This document shows, one piece after another, positions 36,758-45,039 of a DNA stretch of 64,000 nucleotides. Numbering within the stretch: position 1 is the stretch's first letter; every line of letters starts with the position of its first letter. The translations under genes and the position numbers were made by a program. Under the pieces are notes generated by a model. The model searched no databases, had not been told where the DNA came from, and saw only the letters and a list, made by a program, of their open reading frames with translations. The stretch lies in the NCBI GenBank assembly GCA_902799705.1, contig CADCBP010000002.1, positions 92,181-156,180 of the forward strand. The letters run 5' to 3'. Source of the stretch: an uncultured Bacteroidales bacterium (lineage in GTDB: Bacteria; Bacteroidota; Bacteroidia; Bacteroidales; Paludibacteraceae).

Positions 36758-39356
36758 AAGGACATATCGGAGTGTGTTGAGAGGGTTACTGATCCTTTCT
36801 GTTTTCAGTTTGCAATTTTCAATTGTCTCCTGTTCGACCCAGAAAAACACATGGGCGACACGTTCGTTCCATCAGACGAAAGTCAAATATAATATTCTGT
36901 ATAATGGAAACATTGCGTATGAAGAGGGCCTGAAAGCCATCCGTGACGCCAATACGGATGACTATACCCAAATCCTGAACCTATATCCTGTTTCCAACCA
37001 TAAAGCAGCTGAAGCCAGTGCATCGCAGATGGATAAGACCATCGAAAAATGCCGTAAGTGCATCAAGTTGCATTCCATCAAATCGAAACCGAAACGCGAC
37101 CCCAAAAAGGCGAGCGATCCAAAATATAAACTATGGCTCAAATCCGAAGAATTTAACGCCAATATGGGTTTGGCGTGGATTCGTTTGGGTGAGGCGGAGT
37201 TCCATAAAGGAGACTTCCTCGGAGCTGTAAGTACGTTCAATTATATTATCAACCATTATTCCAACGATGCCGACATGATTGCGCAATGCCAGTTGTGGGT
37301 GGCACGTGCGTATGCCGAAATGGGCTGGCAATACGAGGCGGAGGATATGTTGCAACGTGTCAATATCGATGCGCTCACGAAGAAGCATGCCCGCCTCTAC
37401 TCCGCGGTGAAAGCCGATGTGCTGCTGAAAGGTGAACATTACCATGAGGCTATACCGTTTGTGAAGATTGCCATCCCTTACGAGAAACGCAAGATATATC
37501 GTCCGCGCTTTGCGTATGTGTTAGGTCAGTTGTATGAGTTGGAAGGTAATAAACAAGAGGCAACCGATGCGTATAAGACCGTCGTGCGTCTGGCTCCTCC
37601 AACGGAGATGGAATTCAATGCGCGCGTACGTATCGCCGAGTTAGGCGGCAAGAATGCCATCCGGCAGTTGCGCTCCATGACCAAGCAATCCAAGTACCAG
37701 GACAAACTGGATCAATTATATGGCGCGATGGGAAATATCTATCTGACGCAGAAAGATACCACGAAAGCGTTGGAGATGTACGAGAAAGCCATTGCAGAGG
37801 CTACTCAGGCCGGGACTGCCAAGGCGGCTGTTCTTGTGCGCGCAGGTGACATATACTATGAAATACGCGCGTATGAGAAAGCGCAACCGTGCTATCGCGA
37901 AGCAGTAACGATTCTCTCGATGGAAAACCCCGATTATGCACGAATACAAAAGCGTTCGGAAGTGCTTGACGAATTAGTGTCGGCGTATAATCAGGCGCAA
38001 CTGCAAGACTCGCTGCAAGCACTCAGCCGTAAGAGCGAAGAAGAGCAGCGGGCGGTCGTTGATAAGATCATAGCCGACCTGATTGAATCAGAGAAAGCGG
38101 ACTCCTTGAAACAAGAGCAAGAAACCCGCGATATTGCAATTGGCAGAAAAGGAGGCGGTCCGAAAAGCGTCAATACCGCCAATATGTTAGGCGGAGGCGG
38201 CCCGCAGAAAGCGGAGTGGTATTTCTATAACCCCCAGTTGATTAAGCAAGGCCAGCAGGAATGGCGTCGCCGTTGGGGCAATCGCCCGTTGGAAGACAAC
38301 TGGCGCCGCCAGAACAAGCAAGTCGTATCCACCTATCCCGAAGAGATGATGGAAGAGGGGACGGATACCATGGCTCTGGCGACGGATACGGTCTCACGTC
38401 CCGCTCCGATAGAGACGGACAATCACAAGCCCGAATATTACCTCCAGCAAATACCACGTACTCCGCAAGACTTTGCGGCCAGCGACAGTTTGTGGCGCGA
38501 AGCGATGGTTGCGCTATATTATATCTATCGCGACAAAGTAGAAGATGAATCCTTGGCGGAAGAGGCGTTGCGCAAACTGACGGAACGCTTTAGCGGGCAC
38601 CCTTGTCTGAATGACATTGCCGAGGACCTGAAGTTGCGCGCATTGCGTAATGACGAAGCATATATAGCAAAGATGCGCCGCATGTTAGCAGAGCAAGATT
38701 CGCTTTATGCAGCTACCTATGCGGCCTACTCCAAAGGCGAGTATGCACAAGTAAAGGCAAACAAGCGCTACGCCGAAACCGAGTTCCCGCAAAGCGATCT
38801 TATGTCGCGTTTCCTCTTCCTCAATGCCGTCTCTGTGGCGCGTACTGAAGGGCAAGCAGCTTTTATTAACGAACTCCAAGCGTTGGTAACCAACTATCCT
38901 ACTACCGAGTTGGGTTCCATGGCAAAAGATATGCTCGCCATGATGGGTCAAGGTATGGAGAGTCAGACCGGCGGAGCAACCGGCTCATTAGCCGACCGCC
39001 GTGGTCAGACAGAAGAGGAAACCCCGGAGGAAGTAACCGAGCAACAATGGAGCGATGATCGCAAGCAACCCAGTATCGTGTTGTTACGTTTGCCGAAAGC
39101 AGAAGAAGAGGCACTGAACGAATTACTATACGAAGTGGCACTCTTTAACTTCTCGCAGTTCCTTATTCGTGATTTCGATCTGCAGAAGATGCCTGTCTTA
39201 GGTGAAGGGTGTGCGTTACGCGTAAGCGGATTCGCCGACATGGATGAAGCCGAGTGGTGGGTCGATATGATTCGGAAGAATGCAGAAATGCAGTCTGTGC
39301 TTGCAGGGGTAGAGATCCAAGCACTGGCGGAAGTGAACCTCTCGCTGGTAAAGTAA
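36744..39356 (+). CDS. porW: PorW/SprE-like T9SS lipoprotein with TPR repeats
   Basis: 870 residues. A lipoprotein signal peptide ends in FSIVSC with Cys30 as the lipid-modified residue. The segment after it (TRSFHQTKVKYNILYNGNIA) is the family hallmark. Tetratricopeptide repeats cover ~130-400, and later a coiled region and a C-terminal domain follow. PorW/SprE is an outer-membrane-associated component needed for T9SS secretion and, in gliding species, motility. It lies downstream of a locus encoding T9SS-tailed proteins, so it may serve them. The start is uncertain: GTG at 36744 gives a good signal peptide but lies inside the repeat array; GTG or TTG at 36774-36779 is an alternative. Heptamers at 36802-36829 encode the signal peptide core. 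Confidence 0.8.
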   Translation: MKGERRTYRSVLRGLLILSVFSLQFSIVSCSTQKNTWATRSFHQTKVKYNILYNGNIAYEEGLKAIRDANTDDYTQILNLYPVSNHKAAEASASQMDKTIEKCRKCIKLHSIKSKPKRDPKKASDPKYKLWLKSEEFNANMGLAWIRLGEAEFHKGDFLGAVSTFNYIINHYSNDADMIAQCQLWVARAYAEMGWQYEAEDMLQRVNIDALTKKHARLYSAVKADVLLKGEHYHEAIPFVKIAIPYEKRKIYRPRFAYVLGQLYELEGNKQEATDAYKTVVRLAPPTEMEFNARVRIAELGGKNAIRQLRSMTKQSKYQDKLDQLYGAMGNIYLTQKDTTKALEMYEKAIAEATQAGTAKAAVLVRAGDIYYEIRAYEKAQPCYREAVTILSMENPDYARIQKRSEVLDELVSAYNQAQLQDSLQALSRKSEEEQRAVVDKIIADLIESEKADSLKQEQETRDIAIGRKGGGPKSVNTANMLGGGGPQKAEWYFYNPQLIKQGQQEWRRRWGNRPLEDNWRRQNKQVVSTYPEEMMEEGTDTMALATDTVSRPAPIETDNHKPEYYLQQIPRTPQDFAASDSLWREAMVALYYIYRDKVEDESLAEEALRKLTERFSGHPCLNDIAEDLKLRALRNDEAYIAKMRRMLAEQDSLYAATYAAYSKGEYAQVKANKRYAETEFPQSDLMSRFLFLNAVSVARTEGQAAFINELQALVTNYPTTELGSMAKDMLAMMGQGMESQTGGATGSLADRRGQTEEETPEEVTEQQWSDDRKQPSIVLLRLPKAEEEALNELLYEVALFNFSQFLIRDFDLQKMPVLGEGCALRVSGFADMDEAEWWVDMIRKNAEMQSVLAGVEIQALAEVNLSLVK

Positions 39357-39376
39357 AAAGAGGATCGAAGTCCTCT
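39354..39376 (-). terminator. Terminator beside the tRNA-Pro remnant
   Basis: On the minus strand AGAGGA-CTTCGA-TCCTCT followed by TTTTTA. It lies just downstream of the 3' tRNA fragment, repeating the tRNA-terminator order found at 39476-39579. Confidence 0.65.
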
Positions 39377-39378
39377 AA

Positions 39379-39456
39379 TGTCGGGAAGACGTGATTCGAA
39401 GATTGCGTGCGTGACGCCGCAATAATCGTTCGAGCGTAGCGAAATAAGAACACGCG
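39379..39456 (-). pseudogene. Partial duplicate of the tRNA-Pro gene
   Basis: A 22-bp block at 39379-39400 is identical to the 3' end of tRNA-Pro (39504-39525). A further 9-bp match (GAACACGCG at 39448-39456, real copy 39523-39531) lies beyond a 47-bp insertion. No acceptor 5' half or anticodon is present, so it is a remnant. Confidence 0.65.
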
Positions 39457-39475
39457 GGTGAGGGTCCGTACTTCC

Positions 39476-39499
39476 ACAAAAAAAACAGCCGAAGCTGTT
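39476..39499 (-). terminator. Terminator of tRNA-Pro
   Basis: On the minus strand AACAGC-TTCG-GCTGTT followed by eight T residues, a few nucleotides behind the tRNA 3' end. Confidence 0.85.
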
Positions 39500-39505
39500 C
39501 TTTTG

Positions 39506-39579
39506 TCGGGAAGACGTGATTCGAACACGCGACCTCCGGTCCCCCAGACCGTTGCGCTACCGGGCTGCGCCACTTCCCG
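39506..39579 (-). tRNA. tRNA-Pro (anticodon GGG)
   Basis: 74 nt without the CCA end, which is not encoded. The acceptor stem CGGGAAG/CTTCCCG is perfect with discriminator A; the D arm (GGCGCAGCCCGGTAGCGC), anticodon loop CTGGGGG and T arm with TTCGAAT are in place. The anticodon stem has one mismatch at its base (A27-G43). The promoter at 39599-39630 and a terminator frame it as a single unit. It is transcribed away from miaB, whose start lies 77 bp to the right. Confidence 0.95.
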
Positions 39580-39598
39580 CGCTTTTTCAAAAGCGGGT

Positions 39599-39630
39599 GC
39601 AAAATTACTACAAAAAAATGACATACGCAA
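39599..39630 (-). promoter_or_regulatory. Promoter of tRNA-Pro
   Basis: On the minus strand TTG (39628-39630), 20 bp, TAATTTTGC (39599-39607). Confidence 0.7.
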
Positions 39631-39655
39631 ATTTATTGCGCTTTTTTTAACGAAA

Positions 39656-40993
39656 ATGGCAAAAAAATTCTACATAGAGACATACGGCTGCCAAATGAAC
39701 GTGGCTGATAGCGAGGTTGTCGCTGCTATTATGCAGACAACAGAAGCTGTTATGACGGAGAAATGGGAAGAGGCGGACATCCTGTTAATCAATACCTGTT
39801 CGATTCGTGATAACGCCGAACAAAAGGTGGAGTCACGCTTACGGGAACTCAAGGCGCATCTCCATAATCGCAAATCAAATATCGAGAACAGGAATAAGAT
39901 TATCGGTGTGATTGGCTGTATGGCTGAGCGCATGGGGCAGGAATTGATCCAAGATTATGGAGTCGATTTTGTGGCAGGGTCGGATGCATACCTCGATATC
40001 CCCAATCTGCTGGCACAATGTGAGCAAGGACATAAGGCCATGAATGTGGAGTTGAGCACGACAGAGACGTACCGCCAGATCATCCCTGCCCGCATAGGCC
40101 GTTCCATCAGCGGTTTCGTATCCATCATGCGCGGTTGCAATAACTTCTGCTCTTATTGTGTGGTACCTTATACCCGCGGTCGCGAGCGGAGTCGCGACGT
40201 GGAATCGATATTAGGCGAAGTGCGTGATTTGCAAACACGCGGCTACAAAGAAGTAACGCTCTTGGGACAGAACGTCAATTCGTACCGTTATATACGCGAG
40301 GACGGAACAATAGTCGATTTTGCGGATCTGTTAGAGATTGTCGCAGAGGCAGTTCCGGATATGCGTATCCGCTTTACAACCAGTCATCCGAAAGACATGA
40401 GCGACAAAACACTCGAGGCAATCAGCCGGCATAAGAACCTTTGCAAATTCATTCATCTGGCGGTGCAATCCGGGTCGAATCATATTCTCAAACTAATGAA
40501 CCGCAAATATACCCGCGAATGGTATTTGGAGCGCATTGCCGCTATTCGCCGAATCCTGCCGACAGCCGCCATTAGCACGGATATCTTCTGCGGATTTCAT
40601 GACGAGACCCCGGAGGATCATGCGCAGACTCTCAGTCTGATGAGAGAAGTGGGTTTTGACTCCGCCTTTATGTTCAAATACTCCGAGCGCCCGGGTACGT
40701 ATGCTCAAAAACATCTGCCGGATAATATCCCCGAAGAGGAGAAAGTGAGACGGCTCAATGAAATCATCGCGCTTCAAAACCAATTATCGTTGGCATCCAA
40801 CCAACGCGAGGTCGGCAAGACCGTCGAAGTGCTTGTCGAAGGGTTCTCCAAACGCAGCCACGATGACATGTTCGGACGCACCGAACAATACAAGACGGTC
40901 GTCTTTCCGCGTACCGATCAGAAGATCGGAGACATTGTCAAAGTGACCATCCGCGAAGCCTCTGCAGCTACATTACGAGGCGAAATAGCGTAA
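39656..40993 (+). CDS. miaB: MiaB, tRNA-2-methylthio-N6-dimethylallyladenosine synthase
   Basis: 445 residues from the ATG at 39656 (MAKKFYIETYGCQMN); an open frame that begins at 39458 runs over the tRNA gene and is rejected. The N-terminal methylthiotransferase domain has Cys12 and two further cluster cysteines (INTCSIRD, IGCMAER). The radical SAM motif CNNFCSYC has C161, C165 and C168. The TRAM domain is at the C-terminus (VEVLVEGFSKRS to LRGEIA). It adds the methylthio group to ms2i6A37 in tRNA. A small word array near 39862 is translated as HNRKSNIENRNK in a variable loop. Confidence 0.95.
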   Translation: MAKKFYIETYGCQMNVADSEVVAAIMQTTEAVMTEKWEEADILLINTCSIRDNAEQKVESRLRELKAHLHNRKSNIENRNKIIGVIGCMAERMGQELIQDYGVDFVAGSDAYLDIPNLLAQCEQGHKAMNVELSTTETYRQIIPARIGRSISGFVSIMRGCNNFCSYCVVPYTRGRERSRDVESILGEVRDLQTRGYKEVTLLGQNVNSYRYIREDGTIVDFADLLEIVAEAVPDMRIRFTTSHPKDMSDKTLEAISRHKNLCKFIHLAVQSGSNHILKLMNRKYTREWYLERIAAIRRILPTAAISTDIFCGFHDETPEDHAQTLSLMREVGFDSAFMFKYSERPGTYAQKHLPDNIPEEEKVRRLNEIIALQNQLSLASNQREVGKTVEVLVEGFSKRSHDDMFGRTEQYKTVVFPRTDQKIGDIVKVTIREASAATLRGEIA

Positions 40994-41028
40994 AAATAAA
41001 GAAAAATTGAATTTTTTTGTTTAAAAAT

Positions 41029-41060
41029 TTGGTTATATCAAATAAAAGCAGTACTTTTGC
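41029..41060 (+). promoter_or_regulatory. Promoter of the small RNA candidate before greA
   Basis: TTG at 41029-41031, 20 bp, TACTTTTGC at 41052-41060. Confidence 0.75.
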
Positions 41061-41066
41061 ACTGAA

Positions 41067-41140
41067 AACAAATAAATTTTCATAGTTAAGGTTTAGGTTT
41101 AATGGCAATAGGAGGCTGTGAAGTTTCCTATTGTTTTTAA
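41067..41140 (+). ncRNA. Small RNA or leader candidate upstream of greA
   Basis: The transcript from the promoter would start near 41067 and run to a hairpin AATAGGA (41107-41113) / TCCTATT (41126-41132) followed by GTTTTTAAAC, about 74 nt. It has no convincing coding frame. A related word (CTATTGTTTTTAAA) recurs near 41193 with another weak hairpin, so the region could instead be a two-step attenuator for the downstream genes. The similar candidate at 44131-44202 shares a TTAAGGTT word. Confidence 0.5.
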
Positions 41141-41235
41141 ACAAAAGCGAATTTATTGCGTTTTCAGGATAAAAAGAATAGCATATAAAAGTCTATTGTT
41201 TTTAAAACCTCATGAGGCAAATGCCTTCTTTTTTT

Positions 41236-41343
41236 ATGACTGACGAAACAAAAAACACAGAAATACAAGTTCCGGACATGACGGATACAGATGAAGTTCG
41301 CAAGGTAATAATCGCGAACGAGATACTCAATCGAAAATACTAA
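41236..41343 (+). CDS. Small conserved-looking protein, 35 residues
   Basis: The frame MTDETKNTEIQVPDMTD to ANEILNRKY is 35 residues, acidic, ending in a motif (RKVIIANEILNRKY) that I associate with C-terminal ends of short Bacteroidetes proteins. It starts 11 bp before greA (stop 41341-41343, greA ATG at 41355), so it is probably cotranscribed. No function can be proposed. Confidence 0.55.
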   Translation: MTDETKNTEIQVPDMTDTDEVRKVIIANEILNRKY

Positions 41344-41354
41344 AACACAATATT

Positions 41355-41825
41355 ATGGCAGTAACGTACATGACCGAAGAAGGTCTGCAAAAATTGAAAG
41401 AGGAGCTCCAGTTCTTAGAGACTATAGAGCGCCCACGTGTGATTGCCGCTATTGCGGAGGCACGTGAGAAAGGTGATTTGAGTGAGAATGCGGAGTATGA
41501 TGCAGCGAAAGAGGAGCAAGGTGTCCTCGAGAGTAAGATTGCACATATCAAAGCCAAATTGATGGATGCACGCGTGCTCAATACCGCGGATATTAAAACG
41601 GATGAGGTGCAAATCCTGACTCGTGTACGCGTTCGCGTACGTAGCACCGGCAAGGAAAAAACGTACCAACTGGTAACCGAAGGCGAGGCGAACTCGCTGG
41701 AAGGCAAGATCTCTGTGACGACTCCGATAGCAAAGGGTCTGATGGGAAAGCGGGTAGGTGACGTAGCGCAGGTACAAGTGCCCGCAGGACTTATGGAATA
41801 CGAAATATTGGAGATTTCTCGTTAA
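41355..41825 (+). CDS. greA: GreA transcript cleavage factor
   Basis: 156 residues, normal length. The N-terminal coiled-coil has the tip acidic residues (GDLSENAEYDAAKEEQ), and the C-terminal FKBP-like domain ends with VGDVAQVQVPAGLMEYEIL. GreA rescues backtracked RNA polymerase by stimulating 3' cleavage. The HIT gene follows after 11 bp. Confidence 0.95.
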   Translation: MAVTYMTEEGLQKLKEELQFLETIERPRVIAAIAEAREKGDLSENAEYDAAKEEQGVLESKIAHIKAKLMDARVLNTADIKTDEVQILTRVRVRVRSTGKEKTYQLVTEGEANSLEGKISVTTPIAKGLMGKRVGDVAQVQVPAGLMEYEILEISR

Positions 41826-41836
41826 GTGAAACGGTT

Positions 41837-42244
41837 ATGACAATCTTTACCCGTATTATCAAAGGTGAGATTCCCAGTTACAAAGTAGCTGAGGATGATA
41901 AGAATTACGCGTTTCTGGATATCAATCCGCTGGTAAAGGGCCACACGCTTGTAGTGCCGAAATTATCGGAGCCGGAGAGCGATTATCTCTTCGACCTTGC
42001 GGATGACCAGTACGCCAGTCTGATGTGCTTTGCCAAGAAAGTTGCGAAAGGACTGAAGGCGGCTACGGGTTGCAAACGTGTAGGAGTAGCGGTGCTGGGT
42101 ATGGAGGTGAATCATGTGCACATCCATCTTGTCCCGCTGAATTCGGAGAAAGACATGCTCTTCTCCAATCCCAAACTCAGCCTGCCGGCAGAGGAGATGG
42201 CTATCATTGCCAACTCCATCGCCGAGGCTATAGACAAAATTTAA
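41837..42244 (+). CDS. HIT family nucleotide hydrolase
   Basis: 135 residues. The histidine triad HVHIHLVP is at about 93-100, and the N-terminal IFTRIIKGEIPSYKVAEDD is typical of bacterial HIT proteins of the HinT/YcfF type. Its substrate is probably an AMP-linked nucleotide or aminoacyl-adenylate. The stop overlaps the 3' end of psuG on the opposite strand by 4 bp. Confidence 0.9.
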   Translation: MTIFTRIIKGEIPSYKVAEDDKNYAFLDINPLVKGHTLVVPKLSEPESDYLFDLADDQYASLMCFAKKVAKGLKAATGCKRVGVAVLGMEVNHVHIHLVPLNSEKDMLFSNPKLSLPAEEMAIIANSIAEAIDKI

Positions 42245-43149
42245 CACATGGCTGCGGCTGTCAAAGCTGCCAAACGGGCATTATTGAGAACCAACTGGAT
42301 ATTGGCATCCAAACTGTCCCCACCGGTTAAGTCTTTGACCTTAGCAAGCAAGAATGGCGTACATTGTTTACCATGTACGCCTTTTTTGTCGGCTTCCCGA
42401 AGCGCTTGTTCGATAGCGGAATTGATTACGTCTGCCGGCATTGAGAACTGCTCCGGAATAGGATTGGTCACGAGCATTCCACCTTTCAAGCCGCAATCCA
42501 GCTTCGCTTTGAAAGCGGCGGCTAACTCTTCCGGCGTGTCAATGCGGTAATCCACTCCGAACCCGCTGTGACGCGTATAGAAAGCCGGTAATTCGTCTGT
42601 GCCATAACCAATCACGGGAACGCCTTTGGTTTCCAGATATTCGAGTGTAAGACCTAAGTCCAGAATTGACTTGGCACCGGCGCATATCACCATCACTGGT
42701 GTCTGCGCCAGTTCCTCCAAGTCGGCTGAGATGTCAAAGGTTTGTTGAGCACCGCGGTGTACACCGCCTATTCCTCCGGTAGCGAACACTTTGATGCCTG
42801 CCATCGCGGCGATAATCATGGTGGTGGTGACGGTGGTGGCGCCATCTTCCTTGCGCGCCAAGAGCACAGGTAAGTCACGTCGCGAGGCTTTGGTGACGGC
42901 TTGCCCTTTCTTACCCAGATACTCAATCTCTTCGCGCGTGCATCCCGCTTTTAGTTTTCCGCCGATGATGGCGATAGTGGCCGGAATGGCACCATTGTCG
43001 CGGATAGTCTGCTCTACGCGCAGCGCCGTCTCTACGTTCTGCGGGTACGGCATGCCGTGACTGATGATAGTGGACTCGAGGGCTACTACAGGCTTGCCCT
43101 CATGAAGCGCCTGTTGCACTTCTTCGGAAACAGAAAGATATTTATTCAT
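42241..43149 (-). CDS. psuG: Pseudouridine-5'-phosphate glycosidase
   Basis: 302 residues. Family blocks are visible: ALESTIISHGMPYPQN, GAIPATIAIIGGKLKAG, FATGGIGGVHRGA and LVTNPIPEQ. The enzyme splits pseudouridine 5'-phosphate to uracil and ribose 5-phosphate. It is encoded 1 bp downstream of the kinase gene and lacks its own promoter. It is tail to tail with the HIT gene. Confidence 0.95.
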   Translation of the reverse strand: MNKYLSVSEEVQQALHEGKPVVALESTIISHGMPYPQNVETALRVEQTIRDNGAIPATIAIIGGKLKAGCTREEIEYLGKKGQAVTKASRRDLPVLLARKEDGATTVTTTMIIAAMAGIKVFATGGIGGVHRGAQQTFDISADLEELAQTPVMVICAGAKSILDLGLTLEYLETKGVPVIGYGTDELPAFYTRHSGFGVDYRIDTPEELAAAFKAKLDCGLKGGMLVTNPIPEQFSMPADVINSAIEQALREADKKGVHGKQCTPFLLAKVKDLTGGDSLDANIQLVLNNARLAALTAAAMC

Positions 43150-43150
43150 G

Positions 43151-44047
43151 TCATAAAAGGATATTAGCTATATTCGGATTAACGGCCTTTGGACTCATCA
43201 GTGTGGCTCGCGCCGCCATCAGGCCGTATTGTGCAGTCTGCGGGAAAGGAATCTCTTTAGCTAGCGCATAGATTACTCCGGCGAGGAAGGCATCACCGGC
43301 ACCGGTAGTATTGACCACCTCGCCCGGCAGGGCGGGGAAGAGCCATTCCTCGGCTGCGTTCCGGCAGTAAACGCCCTCACTTCCCAAAGTAATATATACA
43401 TGTGCCACCCCCATGTCCAGCAGGCGTTGTGCCGCCTCGGCGTAGGTAGCCGTTTGCGTCACCGCGAGTGCTTCTTTGAGATTCAGTTTGAGTGTATGGA
43501 GATAGGGTAACTTGCATTTCTGCAAGGCATTTACGACACGATGGGCTTTCGTGGTACTGACACCATCGATGAAAAGTGGCACGGTACTGTTTTCCATCAG
43601 GTAGCGAATAGCCTCCTCACTGATATTCGTGTCTGCCACGATATAATCGGAATGATTGATTTCCCCGATGCGTTTGGCTAACCACTCCGGAGTGATCTCG
43701 CGGATGGCCTCTGTGTCCGCTACGGCGGCAATCATCTCGCCGCCGTGATTATTGATACAAAGATAGATGCCGCTGCGGAGCGGAGAGATTTTTTCCGAGA
43801 GATGGATGTCAATGTTTTGCTGTTTGCAGTAGTCATGCAACAATCCTCCGAAGAGGTCTCCACCAAAGATAGTGAGCAGTTGCGCTTTGGCACCTAACAG
43901 GACTAAGTTATGCGCGATATTACGCGCTACACCTCCGTAACCCACCTCGATGTGACCGGGATTGGAGTCTGCTGCAATAAATGCATCGGACAGGGTAGCC
44001 GACAAATCCACATTCGACCCCCCGATAACTGAAATACGCGTTTCCAT
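43151..44047 (-). CDS. psuK: PfkB-type pseudouridine kinase
   Basis: 298 residues of the ribokinase/PfkB family: GGSNVDLSATL at the start, GYGGVARNIAHNL, and the C-terminal signature NTTGAGDAFLAGVIYAL with the catalytic Asp. Pairing with psuG identifies the substrate as pseudouridine: the kinase makes the phosphate that PsuG splits. Length is normal. The promoter at 44080-44111 is well formed; its initial transcribed sequence (AGTCGCAAAAGTTTT) is shared with ychF. Confidence 0.9.
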   Translation of the reverse strand: METRISVIGGSNVDLSATLSDAFIAADSNPGHIEVGYGGVARNIAHNLVLLGAKAQLLTIFGGDLFGGLLHDYCKQQNIDIHLSEKISPLRSGIYLCINNHGGEMIAAVADTEAIREITPEWLAKRIGEINHSDYIVADTNISEEAIRYLMENSTVPLFIDGVSTTKAHRVVNALQKCKLPYLHTLKLNLKEALAVTQTATYAEAAQRLLDMGVAHVYITLGSEGVYCRNAAEEWLFPALPGEVVNTTGAGDAFLAGVIYALAKEIPFPQTAQYGLMAARATLMSPKAVNPNIANILL

Positions 44048-44079
44048 GGTATCTCTTTTTTATGAAAACTTTTGCGACT

Positions 44080-44111
44080 GCAAAGGTACGAATTTTTTTT
44101 AAATTACACAA
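44080..44111 (-). promoter_or_regulatory. Promoter of psuKG
   Basis: On the minus strand TTG (44109-44111), 20 bp, TACCTTTGC (44080-44088). Confidence 0.75.
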
Positions 44112-44130
44112 ATTTATTTTGGTAATTGTA

Positions 44131-44202
44131 TAAAAAACAAAGAAGGTTGTCTCCCGACAACCCAATCTTTTTACTTAACCTTAAATCTAATACCATGAAA
44201 AA
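44131..44202 (-). ncRNA. Small RNA candidate between trmD and psuKG
   Basis: On the minus strand the promoter at 44209-44240 would start transcription near 44202. About 40 nt later is a hairpin GGTTGTC-GGGA-GACAACC (44145-44162) followed by TTCTTTGTTTTTT, a strong terminator. The ~70-nt product contains no persuasive gene: a 30-codon frame from 44196 runs through the terminator and is not called. Confidence 0.6.
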
Positions 44203-44208
44203 CACGGT

Positions 44209-44240
44209 GCAAAAGTACTGCTTTTTTTCAAACCAGCCAA
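44209..44240 (-). promoter_or_regulatory. Promoter of the small RNA candidate
   Basis: On the minus strand TTG (44238-44240), 20 bp, TACTTTTGC (44209-44217), as strong as any in the window, with no protein gene directly downstream. Confidence 0.75.
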
Positions 44241-44323
44241 ATTTTTTGCAAAAAATATGTTATAAAACACAATTTTGTAAAGTAGAAATTGCAAAACGAG
44301 TGCTTTTTGCAGGAACTATGCTG

Positions 44324-45004
44324 TTATTCTTCCTCCAGCAGATCCGGTCGGCGTGCTTTCGTATGCGCGAGTGACTGCTCATACATCCATTCTTCTATTT
44401 TCGCCTGATGTCCGCTGAGCAGAATTTCCGGCACTTTCCATCCCTTGTATTCTGCGGGGCGGGTGTAGATTCCAGCTTCCAGCAGTCCGTCTTGGAAAGA
44501 ATCATTGAGTGCGCTCTCCACGTCTCCCAGAGCTCCCGGTAGCAGTCGTACGATGGCGTCAGTCATCATGGCAGCAGGCATTTCGCCACCGGTTAGAACA
44601 AAATCACCGATGGAGTATTCCTTCGTAATGAGATGATCGCGTACGCGTTGGTCAACGCCTTTATAGTGCCCGCAAAGGATGATGATATTCTCTTTGAGCG
44701 AGAGGGTGTTGGCGGCTTTCTGGTCAAACCGCTCCCCATCCGGTGCTGTGAAGATAATCTCATCATAATGCCGCTCCGATTGCAGGTGGGTGATGAGGCG
44801 GTCGATGGGTTCGATCTGCAGTACCATTCCGGCACTGAAACCGAAAGCGTAGTCATCGATCTTACGGTGTTTGTCCAGCGTCCAGTCACGCAAGTTATGC
44901 ACGTATATCTCGCAAAGACCTTTTGTCTTCGCGCGCTGGATGATCGAGTGATTGAGTGGTGACTCCAACAACTCCGGACAAGCGGAAATAATATCAATTC
45001 TCAT
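44324..45004 (-). CDS. trmD: TrmD, tRNA (guanine37-N1)-methyltransferase
   Basis: 226 residues. The SPOUT-knot motifs are present: [12 protein letters not shown] and [16 protein letters not shown], and [12 protein letters not shown] near the end. The loop usually written DDYPYGGGAGMVL reads [13 protein letters not shown] here, a change in the glycine triplet. TrmD makes m1G37 in tRNAs with G36 and prevents frameshifting. Its operon partners are yidD, rnpA and hemD upstream. Confidence 0.95.
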   Translation of the reverse strand: MRIDIISACPELLESPLNHSIIQRAKTKGLCEIYVHNLRDWTLDKHRKIDDYAFGFSAGMVLQIEPIDRLITHLQSERHYDEIIFTAPDGERFDQKAANTLSLKENIIILCGHYKGVDQRVRDHLITKEYSIGDFVLTGGEMPAAMMTDAIVRLLPGALGDVESALNDSFQDGLLEAGIYTRPAEYKGWKVPEILLSGHQAKIEEWMYEQSLAHTKARRPDLLEEE

Positions 45005-45039
45005 ATACCTCTATACACTATATCAAAAATCTTAAATAC

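Noticed and set aside
39458-39655. A longer miaB reading frame starting at 39458
   Set aside because: It runs through the tRNA-Pro gene and its promoter on the other strand; the ATG at 39656 gives the normal MiaB N-terminus.
44107-44196. A 30-codon frame (MVLDLRLSKKIG) inside the small RNA candidate
   Set aside because: It runs through the strong terminator hairpin and has no support beyond being open.
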